A stretch of DNA of 64,000 bases, taken from the NCBI GenBank assembly GCA_029260265.1, contig JAJDDO010000024.1, forward strand, positions 745,458 through 809,457, written 5' to 3'. The position numbers and the translations under genes are program-made. This DNA comes from Phycisphaerales bacterium (lineage in GTDB: Bacteria > Planctomycetota > Phycisphaerae > Phycisphaerales > UBA1924). The first letter of the stretch is position 1. Each line of letters begins with the position of its first letter. Shown here piece by piece: positions 7,673 to 15,367 of this stretch. The notes beneath the pieces are model-generated. The model was not told the DNA's origin and did no database searches. It worked only from the letters and a program-made list of their open reading frames with translations.

Positions 7673-10600
7673 GCGAGCTTGTCCAACGCGGCTTTCGTCG
7701 CGTCGCGGTCCTTCACCAGCTCGGCGAGTTGATCGCGGGTCTGCTGGACCAAATGCGCCGGGGCCTTGTCGGTGTAACCCGGGTTCGACAGACGCCCCTC
7801 GATGCCCTTGATGGATTTATCGAGCCCGGCGAGTTCTTTTTCGAGCCGGTCACGCTCGACCGATGCGTCGACCGCGTCGGCGAGATCGGAAACATGGTGC
7901 TCGGCGGCTTCGAAGGTGAACGCGGCGGCGTTACCGATCGGGGCAGCGGTCGAGATTTCTTTGACACCCGCATTGGTCTCGATCAGGGGCGACCATCGCG
8001 CGACATCGTCGGCGACCGAACCGGAGGCATGCAGCACGATCTTCCGCTTGGGAAGCACCTTGTTGTGCGCACGGACCTCGCGGATCGTGGTGACGAGCGA
8101 CCGCATCCGGTCGAACGCTTCCTCGGCGACTTCATCGCGAAGCTCGTCGATCGGCTCGGGCCAACCGGATTGGCAGAGAGTATCCGTCGAGGTGGTCTTG
8201 GCAAAGTTGAACCCGGCGATCTCGCGCATCGGGATGGTGTCGAGCCGTTCGAAGATCGTCTCGGTGATGAACGGCGTGACCGGGTGCATCAGACGCAGGA
8301 TCGAATCGAGAACAATCCTCAGCACCGCCCGCTGACGATCGTCAGCGTCGACGGTGGGCTTGATCGATTCGAGGTACCAGTCGCAGAAGTCCCGCCAGAG
8401 CAGGTCGTAGATCGCGTCGGCGTAGTCCTTGAACTGGTACCTGCGCATCGCGGTGTTGACCTTGTTGGTCGCTTCAACGACGCGCGAGAGCATCCACCGG
8501 TCGCACAGGCTGAGCTCTTGCGGGTCGATCGGCATGCCGGGCTCGATCGGGTTCTTCTCGAGCATCGAGATGGCGAACTTGGAGGCATTCCAGAGCTTGT
8601 TGCACAGGTTGCGACCGAGGTCGAACTTGGGCGAGGTGTTCTTGCCGGTGGCTGCATCGTGCTCGACGGGCATGCGGACATCTTGGGTCTGCGTGGTCAT
8701 CTGGCAGAGGGTGAATCGCATCGCGTCGGCGCCGTGAGAGTCGATGATGTCGAGCGGGTCGACGCCGTTGCCCAGGGACTTGGACATCTTGCGTCCCTCG
8801 CCGTCCTGGATCATCGCGTGGATGAAAACATCCTTGAAGGGGGCGGGGCCGGGTTGATCTTCAGTAGAACGGGCTTCCAGCCCGTTGCTTTGGTTCTGAG
8901 ATGATATTGAGGAAGATGAAGAAACGGGCTGGAAGCCCGTTCTACCGGGGGAGTCTAAGAAGTACCGGTTGAACATCGCCATCCGCGAGACCCACAGCGT
9001 GATGATCTCGCGTGCGGTGGTGAGGACAGAGGTCGGGTTGAACGCTGCGAGCATGGACTCGAAGTCTTTGATGCCCGAGGATTCCTTGGCCGCATCGGCG
9101 TCGGGCCACCCCATCGTCGAGAGCGGCCAGAGCGCAGAGGAGAACCAAGTGTCGAGGACATCGGGGTCCCTGACGAAGCCGTCATTTTCGAGATCTGAAA
9201 TCACATTCTCGCCGACTGCTGCTGGGCTTAAGCAAACAAATTCAGTCTCGCCGTCATCTTGAATTGCTATTAGATCTTCCCAGAATGGCTCTTGTTTCCA
9301 TTTCACAAGTGCAGAATCCCCGGTAGCGTTAGATCGAATTTTTGGTTTACTCCACACCGGAATCCGATGCCCCCACCAGAGCTGGCGGGAGATGCACCAG
9401 TCGCGGAGGTTATCGTGCCAGGATTCGTAGGTTTTCGCGTAGCGCGATGGGTAGAACGACATGGTGCCGTCGGTACTCTCCCCGGTAGAACGGGCTTCCA
9501 GCCCGTTTCTTGATTGATTCGCTTCTTTCCGTGTCCACTCATATTCACTTGGCTGATCACACAATCCCCCCTTCACGGGATTGTTGAGCATGTAGTTCCA
9601 TTTCTCGCGGAACTCATCTTCATCCCGGACGATGCGATCAAAGTATTCGGCCTGCCAGAATGATCCAGAGTCGTTCCTGCTCCGATTGATCTCGTTGGCG
9701 GTGTAGCTCTTGATGCTGTGGATGATGTCTTGGAGCGGGTACCACTCGTCAGCGCCGATTTTGTTTGGCGTGATGAGGATGTGGACATGATCGGGCATGA
9801 CGGTCACAAGATGGACTGTTGCTCGCTCATTATTGAAATGGAAGCATGAATCGAGGACGAGCGAGCGTTCGTGCTCACTCATGTGTCCTTCTTTGATGCG
9901 GAAGGTAACGAAGTATGTGGAGCCTCCGAGTTGCCAGTGGGGGAGGTTTCGTGTGTGGATGGAGAGTTGGTTTGGGGTGGGGGAAGAGGGAGGGGAAACG
10001 GGCTGGAAGCCCGTTCTACCGGGAGAAGAGGGGGTGGATTCGGGCCAGGTTTCTAAGGAGGATTCTGTGCGTTGGTTTGGAACGAGGGCGCGCTGGGCGT
10101 TGCCTCGGAGTCTGTCGTCGGTGACCTTGCAGTACCATTGGTCGCTCAGGTACGGCTCGATCGCGGCGTGGGAGCGGTAGGAGTGCCCAACGGAGTGGGT
10201 ATGGGGCACGATCTTTTCGAGCAGCGATCCCTCCGTGCCTTCGGCGACTGTGCGGGCGTCGAACTCTTTGATGACGAGTTTGCGGGCGTCCTCGCGTGAC
10301 TTGCCGACGAAGATGTGCCCGTCGCCGATGTCCTCCCACCCGTGCTGGTCAGAGATGGACGCATCGGGAGCCATGATGTTGATGGCTTCGAGGTTGTGAC
10401 GCTGACCGATCATCCAGTCATTTGGATCGTGGGCCGGGGTGACCTTGAGGAACCCGGTGGACATCTCTGCCTTGGCGTCGCCCTCTTCGCCGCCGTACTT
10501 GACGGGCAGGACGACATAATCATCCTCGATGATGGGGATGACGCGCCCGATGACGGGCAGCTCGCAGAGGAACCCGCGGACCGCGGTGGCGCGGGGGTCC

Positions 10601-11466
10601 TTTGGATTCACCGCGACGGCGGTGTCGCCCATGTAGGTCTCGGGGCGGGTGGTGGCGACGGTGACCCAGGCTTGTTCATCCTCGGGGTGCTTTTCAGCGC
10701 CGGGGTACCCGCGCCGGGCGAGCTCGGACCAGGTGACCGGGTTGTGGTTGCCGGGCTCGGTCTCGTGGACGAGCGGGTAGCGGAGGTAGTAGAAGTTGCC
10801 CTGCACTTCTTCCATCTCGACCTCGTCGTCGGCGAGTGCGGTCTGGGTGACGGGGTCCCAGTTGACGAGGCGCTTGCCGCGCTCGATGAGCCCGTCTTTG
10901 AAGAGCTGGAAGAATGCTTCGCGGACAGCGCGGGCGCAGATGTCGTCCATGGTGAAGCGTTGGCGTTCGTAGTCGCACGAGCAGCCCATTTTTTTGAGCT
11001 GGTCGGTGATGCGTGCTTCGTATTCGTCTTTGAAGTCGAGGACGAGTTGGGTGAACTGTTCGCGGCCACTTCTTCCTTCAGCATCGAGCTCGCCGGCGAG
11101 TTCGCGTTTTTTGTAGTCGGCGATCCCGGGTTTGCCGGCTTCTTTGAGCTTTTTGTCGACCATGGTCTGGGTGGCGATGCCGGCATGGTCGGTGCCGGGC
11201 ATCCAGAGGGTCTCATAGCCCTTCATCCTGTGCGCACGGATGAGGATGTCCTGGATGGAGTTGTTGAGCGCGTGCCCGAGGTGGAGGGCGGCGGTGACAT
11301 TGGGCGGGGGGATGAGGATGGAGTAGGGTTGGGCGCTGCCATCGAGGACGCGGGCGGGATCGGCATGGAAAGCACCCGAGTCGAGCCATTTTTCCCAGAT
11401 GCGGGGTTCGTGATCGGCGGCGGTGTAGGCCTTGCTCATCGGGGTTTGGGTCGATTCGGTCGTCAT
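7669..11466 (-). CDS. valS: Valyl-tRNA synthetase carrying two in-frame REP-type insertions, one encoding a RAYT transposase domain
   Basis: Charges tRNA-Val. The ATG at 11466 gives 1265 aa, far above the usual 880-1050. Canonical parts are all present: HLGH (62-65), CP1 editing domain (TTRPETYMGDTAV), DWCISRQLWWGHRIP, KMSKS (about 895), anticodon-binding domain and C-terminal coiled coil. Insertion 1 (about residues 482-661) encodes a RAYT transposase between GRTGFQPVS and NGLEARST; insertion 2 (about 840-868) is a bare REPIN just before the PAPFKDVF segment. Neither breaks the frame, and both sit in linker positions next to catalytic-core blocks. No second valS is seen here, so the product is presumably functional. 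Confidence 0.93.
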   Translation of the reverse strand: MTTESTQTPMSKAYTAADHEPRIWEKWLDSGAFHADPARVLDGSAQPYSILIPPPNVTAALHLGHALNNSIQDILIRAHRMKGYETLWMPGTDHAGIATQTMVDKKLKEAGKPGIADYKKRELAGELDAEGRSGREQFTQLVLDFKDEYEARITDQLKKMGCSCDYERQRFTMDDICARAVREAFFQLFKDGLIERGKRLVNWDPVTQTALADDEVEMEEVQGNFYYLRYPLVHETEPGNHNPVTWSELARRGYPGAEKHPEDEQAWVTVATTRPETYMGDTAVAVNPKDPRATAVRGFLCELPVIGRVIPIIEDDYVVLPVKYGGEEGDAKAEMSTGFLKVTPAHDPNDWMIGQRHNLEAINIMAPDASISDQHGWEDIGDGHIFVGKSREDARKLVIKEFDARTVAEGTEGSLLEKIVPHTHSVGHSYRSHAAIEPYLSDQWYCKVTDDRLRGNAQRALVPNQRTESSLETWPESTPSSPGRTGFQPVSPPSSPTPNQLSIHTRNLPHWQLGGSTYFVTFRIKEGHMSEHERSLVLDSCFHFNNERATVHLVTVMPDHVHILITPNKIGADEWYPLQDIIHSIKSYTANEINRSRNDSGSFWQAEYFDRIVRDEDEFREKWNYMLNNPVKGGLCDQPSEYEWTRKEANQSRNGLEARSTGESTDGTMSFYPSRYAKTYESWHDNLRDWCISRQLWWGHRIPVWSKPKIRSNATGDSALVKWKQEPFWEDLIAIQDDGETEFVCLSPAAVGENVISDLENDGFVRDPDVLDTWFSSALWPLSTMGWPDADAAKESSGIKDFESMLAAFNPTSVLTTAREIITLWVSRMAMFNRYFLDSPGRTGFQPVSSSSSISSQNQSNGLEARSTEDQPGPAPFKDVFIHAMIQDGEGRKMSKSLGNGVDPLDIIDSHGADAMRFTLCQMTTQTQDVRMPVEHDAATGKNTSPKFDLGRNLCNKLWNASKFAISMLEKNPIEPGMPIDPQELSLCDRWMLSRVVEATNKVNTAMRRYQFKDYADAIYDLLWRDFCDWYLESIKPTVDADDRQRAVLRIVLDSILRLMHPVTPFITETIFERLDTIPMREIAGFNFAKTTSTDTLCQSGWPEPIDELRDEVAEEAFDRMRSLVTTIREVRAHNKVLPKRKIVLHASGSVADDVARWSPLIETNAGVKEISTAAPIGNAAAFTFEAAEHHVSDLADAVDASVERDRLEKELAGLDKSIKGIEGRLSNPGYTDKAPAHLVQQTRDQLAELVKDRDATKAALDKLA
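8864..8945 (-). repeat. REPIN (two inverted REP hairpins) inside valS
   Basis: Two head-to-head REPs separated by 36 bp. Each has a GTAG foot (8864-8867; CTAC at 8942-8945) and an 8-bp perfect stem AACGGGCT/AGCCCGTT with a 3-nt loop (8868-8886 and 8923-8941). This is the non-autonomous unit mobilised by RAYT proteins. It translates in the valS frame as GRTGFQPVS..SNGLEARST. Confidence 0.92.
9485..10019 (-). mobile_element. REP-flanked RAYT (REP-associated tyrosine transposase) element inside valS
   Basis: About 535 bp bounded by REPs in inverted orientation with the same GTAG-stem-loop as the REPIN at 8864 (GTAG 9485-9488, hairpin 9489-9507; hairpin 9997-10015, CTAC 10016-10019). Between them, in the valS frame, is a Y1/TnpA_REP domain: STYFVTFRI, HUH motif in MPDHVHILI (codons at 9781-9789), catalytic Tyr in WQAEYFDRIVRDEDEF (codon 9643-9645), and YMLNNPVKGG. 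There is no stop codon of its own and no convincing internal ribosome-binding site (first internal ATG at 9882), so it appears to be translated only as part of ValS. No target duplication is visible, as expected for this class. Confidence 0.92.
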
Positions 11467-11535
11467 TTGGTTGATCCTTGCACGGGGTGCGTGAAATCGG
11501 GGCAATTCGTGGCTTTGGAGTGTACGCGGGGTCGA

Positions 11536-11541
11536 TATCCT
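11536..11541 (+). promoter_or_regulatory. -10 element (TATCCT) of the TPR gene, leaderless type
   Basis: TATCCT ends 5 nt before the ATG at 11547, with no Shine-Dalgarno sequence between. Confidence 0.45.
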
Positions 11542-11546
11542 TGTGC

Positions 11547-12599
11547 ATGGATAGATCTACATTCCGACAGAACAAGATCGGTGTTTTCTCTGCTCGTTCG
11601 GGATCGGCGAGGGCTGCGGGGGTGGGGCTCGCGGCGGTCGCGGTGTTGGGCGTTGCGATCGCGGGGTACGCGATTTACACGCTCGCGCAGCCGAAGCAGG
11701 CAGAGCCGATCGTCGAGGATCCGGGTGAGAGCGGGATCGCGCCGACGCAGACGATCGAGGGCGTGCTCGCGAGTGTGCAATCGTTTGTGCGTGATAAGGA
11801 ATACACAAGGGCGCAGGCGGTGCTCGAATCGGCGGTGCTTCAGTTCCCGGGCGATCAGGATCTTCGCGTGGCGATGGGGGATCTGATGATGCTCGACGGG
11901 CAGAACGCGGCGGCGTATGACCAGTATGTTGCGGCGATCGAGATCGGACCAACAAACGGGGATATGGAGTTCACCGCAGGGACCCTTGCCAACACGATTG
12001 GGAATCGAACGCTCGCGGTGCAGCATTACAAGCAGGCGGTGAAGATGGATCCGACGCGCCCGGATTACATGACCTACTTGGCGGTGCTCCAGATGAACCT
12101 GAATCAGCTCGATGATGCCAAAGCGAATCTGGCTCTGGCGTCGCAGCTTGCGCCCGATGATGCGCAGATCTGGGCGATCCGGGCGAGCCTGGCGTTGCGT
12201 GAGAACACCTTGGGGATCGCGCAGCTGCATATAGATCGGGCACGCGAGTTGGAGCCCCGCGAGCCAAAGTGGATCCTCTCGGAAGCGAAGATCCGAAAAC
12301 GGGGCGGCGAGGTGGATGTGGCGATCAACCTGTTGACGGGATTACCCGAGGAGATGCTCTCAACGGATGAGACACTCGGGCTTCTTGCGGAGTGCTATGG
12401 GCTGGTCGGGCGGCCCGGTGATGCGGCATCGAGGTACATTGATGCGGCGCAGGCGGATGAAAAGAACGCGGGATTGGCGTTTGAAGCCGCGCTCTGGTTG
12501 GAGCGGGCGGGCGACAGGGAGAACGCGCTCAAATGGGGTCGGCGTGCGCGTGATCTCGGGCATCCACGCGCGGGAGAATGGACCGAATCGCTGCCCTGA
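11547..12599 (+). CDS. Membrane-anchored TPR protein
   Basis: 350 aa from the ATG at 11547, divergent from valS. An N-terminal TM (VGLAAVAVLGVAIAGYAIY, residues about 24-43) is followed by serial tetratricopeptide-like helices: QSFVRDKEYTRAQAVLESAV, NAAAYDQYVAAIEIGP, RTLAVQHYKQAVKMDPTRP and others up to the C-terminus. TPR arrays mediate protein-protein contacts; no catalytic motif is visible. The partner is unknown. Confidence 0.8.
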   Translation: MDRSTFRQNKIGVFSARSGSARAAGVGLAAVAVLGVAIAGYAIYTLAQPKQAEPIVEDPGESGIAPTQTIEGVLASVQSFVRDKEYTRAQAVLESAVLQFPGDQDLRVAMGDLMMLDGQNAAAYDQYVAAIEIGPTNGDMEFTAGTLANTIGNRTLAVQHYKQAVKMDPTRPDYMTYLAVLQMNLNQLDDAKANLALASQLAPDDAQIWAIRASLALRENTLGIAQLHIDRARELEPREPKWILSEAKIRKRGGEVDVAINLLTGLPEEMLSTDETLGLLAECYGLVGRPGDAASRYIDAAQADEKNAGLAFEAALWLERAGDRENALKWGRRARDLGHPRAGEWTESLP

Positions 12600-12616
12600 T
12601 GCGAACTCGATACGGA

Positions 12617-12913
12617 TTAGCTGACCAGACCGTCTTCATCCTCATTCTCTTCGTCGCTCTCATCGTACTCGATGATCGAATCGCTCATTCGGTTGGCGGA
12701 CTCTGCCCACGGATCGACCGGGTCGGGCTCTGGTGCCCGAGACTCGATCTGGCGTGCGCTGCGGGTCCGGCGGAGGACAATGATGAGCAGCATCGAGAAC
12801 ACCAAGATGAGCCCGAGGATCGAGAGCATGGCGAGCAGGGACCATCCCTCGCGGGCGGCGATGTCTCGCTCGGGCGATTGGGTGATCTGGATGATGGGGA
12901 TCGGCAGGTTCAT
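12617..12913 (-). CDS. Small single-pass membrane protein with acidic tail
   Basis: 98 aa from the ATG at 12913. One TM helix (LLAMLSILGLILVFSMLLIIVL) follows a short N-terminal segment, then a basic RRTR stop-transfer and a strongly acidic tail (EYDESDEENEDEDG). No domain recognised. Start chosen because TATCAT lies 6 nt upstream; the longer frame to 12994 would run into the prfB leader and adds a non-conserved Ser/Arg-rich stretch. Confidence 0.6.
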   Translation of the reverse strand: MNLPIPIIQITQSPERDIAAREGWSLLAMLSILGLILVFSMLLIIVLRRTRSARQIESRAPEPDPVDPWAESANRMSDSIIEYDESDEENEDEDGLVS

Positions 12914-12919
12914 CAGGGG

Positions 12920-12925
12920 ATGATA
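12920..12925 (-). promoter_or_regulatory. -10 element (TATCAT), leaderless type
   Basis: TATCAT on the minus strand ends 6 nt before the ATG at 12913. Confidence 0.45.
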
Positions 12926-12976
12926 CGGGCGAAAGCGTCGGATGGATGCTACAGTTGTGCCCGAACTGGAGGACCG

Positions 12977-14087
12977 ATGCATCTTGAAGCACACCAGAAT
13001 GTGATTAACGACTTAGAGGCGCGGATTGTAACGATCCGTGACTCTCTTTGACTACGACAACAAGATAAACCGGCTCAAGGAGCTCGAAGAACGGATGGGG
13101 GCGATGGATTTCTGGGATAACCAGGAGGCTGCCCAAGAAACCGTCGGCGAGCTCAAACGGATCAAGGTCCAGATCTCGCCGATCAAGCAGGCATCGGAAG
13201 ATTTCGAGGATGCCAAGCTGGCGTACGAGATGTCACGCGAAGAGGGCGACACCGATCTGCTCAAAGAGGCTGACGGGCAGCTCTACAAGATGCTCGCGCG
13301 GATGGACAAGATCGAGATCCAGTCGCTGTTGAGCGGCAAGCATGACACGCGGGATTGCTTCTTTACGATCTCCGCGGGCGATGGCGGTACTGAGGCGAAT
13401 GATTGGTGCGAGATGCTTTTTCGCATGTACCTGTATTTCTTCGAGAACCAGGGATGGAAGATCGAGGAGGTCGAGAAATCGCACGGGTCCGAGGTCGGGC
13501 TTGATTCGGTGACGCTGCATGTGCAGGGTGACTTCGCGTTTGGGTATCTCTCTTGCGAGCGTGGGACGCATCGGCTTGCGCGGGTATCGCCGTTCAACTC
13601 GCAGGGAAAACGCCAAACAAGCTTTGCGACCGTTGAGGTGGTGCCCGAGTTCGAGGAACGCGATGTGGTGATCCCGGATGCTGATCTCGAGATCCAGGCG
13701 TTCGCGCGTTCGAGCGGCCCGGGCGGGCAGAATGTGAACAAGGTTGCTTCCGCGGTCCGTCTTGTGCATAAGCCCACGGGGATCATGATCCTTGCGTCCA
13801 CGCATCGTGAGCAGCAGCAGAATCGTCGGCAGGCGATGACGATCTTGATGGCCAAGCTCGAGCAGCTCGAGGAAGATCGGCGGGCGGCGGAGATCGCCGA
13901 AGCGGCGGGGGGCAAGCTCGAGCATCGCGGGTGGGGCGCGCAGATCCGCAGCTATGTGCTCTACGACAATCGTGTGAAAGACCACCGGACGAGTGTTGAA
14001 GGCAACCCGACCAATGTGCTCGACCGAGGCGAGCTCGAGCCATTTATTGACGCAGAGTTGAAGCGCCGGCGTGCAGAACGGGGATGA
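12977..14087 (+). CDS. prfB: Peptide chain release factor 2 (programmed +1 frameshift)
   Basis: RF2 terminates translation at UGA and UAA. The gene starts at the ATG 12977 with GGAGG 4 nt upstream, runs 24 codons to an in-frame TGA (13049-13051), and continues in the +1 frame to 14087. The shift site CTT-TGA-C matches the conserved autoregulatory site: when RF2 is scarce the ribosome slips and makes full-length protein. Downstream the RF2 tripeptide SPF (ARVSPFNSQGKR) and the catalytic GGQ (SSGPGGQNVNK) are both present. Unusually, no purine-rich Shine-Dalgarno-like stretch is seen just upstream of the shift site. Confidence 0.95.
13046..13052 (+). other. prfB programmed frameshift site
   Basis: CTTTGAC: the P-site CTT slips to TTT and GAC is read instead of the TGA stop. 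The 12 nt upstream (CGTGACTCT and neighbours) lack the AGGGGG-like stimulator found in E. coli. Confidence 0.9.
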
Positions 14088-14126
14088 TCAGCTTTGGTTG
14101 GTTGGTAAAATTTCTTGGAATCATCG

Positions 14127-14423
14127 ATGAGTGTTGAGCACGACAGGGTGATTGCCAAGGCGCGGGGTGAAAGGTCATTCATTTGTCTGCGTTGTCGGTA
14201 CGAGCTTGACGGGGTGCCGATGAATGATGCCCACGGCGTTGTGTGCCCTGAGTGCGGGTACGAGATGCGGTTTCATGTACAGGTTCGGCTCGAATCCAAT
14301 GACCAGGTGTATCAGCAGTCGGTCAAGAAAACGCTGAACCGGATGGACCGTGTGCTCACGAGGCTTGCGTTTGGGCTGGTTGCCGTTGCGGTCGTGGTGG
14401 TGCTGGTGATGATCTTTTTCTAG
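14127..14423 (+). CDS. Small zinc-ribbon membrane protein
   Basis: 98 aa from the ATG at 14127. N-terminal zinc ribbon with two CxxC pairs (CLRC and CPEC, about residues 23-46) and a C-terminal TM helix (LAFGLVAVAVVVVLVMIFF). It follows prfB by 39 bp. The zinc-ribbon-plus-TM layout is common in planctomycetes and has no assigned function. Confidence 0.65.
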   Translation: MSVEHDRVIAKARGERSFICLRCRYELDGVPMNDAHGVVCPECGYEMRFHVQVRLESNDQVYQQSVKKTLNRMDRVLTRLAFGLVAVAVVVVLVMIFF

Positions 14424-14424
14424 T

Positions 14425-14763
14425 TTAGAATGATCCGGATATTGGTGGATCGAGATCGTCGTCGCGATTTCTGTTTTCATCGATGCCGCGTGCGAGGGCA
14501 GCGATCAGGATTGCACCGAAGCAGAGGATCGGAAGAATCGCGGGCATGCGAACACCATATCGCGGGAGAACGATGTAGAACACGATGCCAAGAACTAGCA
14601 CCAGGGCGAAAGCGACGAACAGCCTACGGGCGAGCTTTTTACCTTCGGTGTTCTGCTCATCCTCTCTGCGTAGGCGTTCGCGTGCGTCCTCGATGAGCAT
14701 CGAGTGGTCGTCGTCGGGAGCGCCGGGGCCGATGAGCGGCTGGTTGTGGTCGTCGGAGGTCAT
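14425..14763 (-). CDS. Small two-TM membrane protein
   Basis: 112 aa. An acidic, soluble N-terminal half (about 45 residues), then two TM helices (LFVAFALVLVLGIVFYIVL and AILPILCFGAILIAALA) and an Asp-rich tail. It lies 3 bp after the upstream membrane protein gene (14767) and is probably co-transcribed with it. No family recognised. Confidence 0.6.
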   Translation of the reverse strand: MTSDDHNQPLIGPGAPDDDHSMLIEDARERLRREDEQNTEGKKLARRLFVAFALVLVLGIVFYIVLPRYGVRMPAILPILCFGAILIAALARGIDENRNRDDDLDPPISGSF

Positions 14764-14766
14764 GGT

Positions 14767-15354
14767 TCAGAGCTCGAGTTGGATGTCGTCGTTCTGGATC
14801 ACTTTCCGGAGGATGACGAAGAAGATGATGGCGATCCCGCTCAAGAATGGGACGGTTGCGCCGATCCACCAGGGGAGCACCTTGTTGAAATGGAAACTGA
14901 ACATATCCGTGTGGTGATGGAAGATGCCGAAGTCTTCTGTGTGATCAGCAGAAACCGTGATGGTGCATTCAAGGGATTCGGGCGCGTTGAACGAAGCGAT
15001 GGTTCGGTAGCTGTGACCCATTGTGGTCTGCCACCCGTTCATTTCAGTCGTATCGATCGCGGCTCCATCAGATTCGATTGTAAGCTCAAGCGAGGGGAGG
15101 GGATCGCTTGTGTCTTCGACCTTCAGCATCACAATAAACCGTGTGTTGTGGTCTGGCAGGGTGACGGTGGTTGGAGAGTTCGCGTCGAACTCGGTGATCG
15201 GAAAAACCGCGTCCTTGAAGAGGTGGCTGAAGAACTGGGCACTCGGGTACGCGGCGATGGCGAGCCCGAGAACACAAAGGAGAAGTGCGGCGATGATGAG
15301 CCTTGGTGTCGTGAATCGTCTCGATCGTGCGATTGAATCGGTCATTGCTTGCAT
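14767..15354 (-). CDS. Membrane protein of unknown function (two TM, extracytoplasmic domain)
   Basis: 195 aa. One N-terminal TM (LIIAALLLCVLGLAIAAY), a roughly 110-residue beta-rich extracytoplasmic part (ITEFDANSPTTVTLPD.., SLELTIES..), and a second TM near the C-terminus (WWIGATVPFLSGIAIIFFVIL). The start may instead be the ATG at 15345. It heads a two-gene unit with 14425-14763, directly downstream of the PDH genes. No motif allows a function call. Confidence 0.6.
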   Translation of the reverse strand: MQAMTDSIARSRRFTTPRLIIAALLLCVLGLAIAAYPSAQFFSHLFKDAVFPITEFDANSPTTVTLPDHNTRFIVMLKVEDTSDPLPSLELTIESDGAAIDTTEMNGWQTTMGHSYRTIASFNAPESLECTITVSADHTEDFGIFHHHTDMFSFHFNKVLPWWIGATVPFLSGIAIIFFVILRKVIQNDDIQLEL

Positions 15355-15367
15355 TTGTCGATTGAGA

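Noticed and set aside
7729-8904. Long plus-strand open frame (391 codons) opposite the 3' half of valS
   Set aside because: Antisense shadow of the conserved anticodon-binding region; composition is not protein-like.
9485-10019. Intein or homing endonuclease as explanation of the long ValS
   Set aside because: No splicing blocks (no Cys/Ser start, no HN-C end) and no LAGLIDADG or HNH; the borders are REP hairpins and the core is a Y1 transposase.
8864-10019. CRISPR-like or simple direct repeats
   Set aside because: The four repeated units are inverted pairs with hairpin stems and GTAG feet and are not regularly spaced; they are REPs.
10315-11886. Long open frame (over 500 codons) on the plus strand opposite valS
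   Set aside because: It is antisense to highly conserved ValS coding sequence, has the skewed Gly/Val/Asp composition of a reverse-complement GC-rich frame and no recognisable domain.
12977-13051. In-frame stop suggesting a broken prfB
   Set aside because: CTTTGAC after 24 codons is the conserved programmed frameshift site of RF2.
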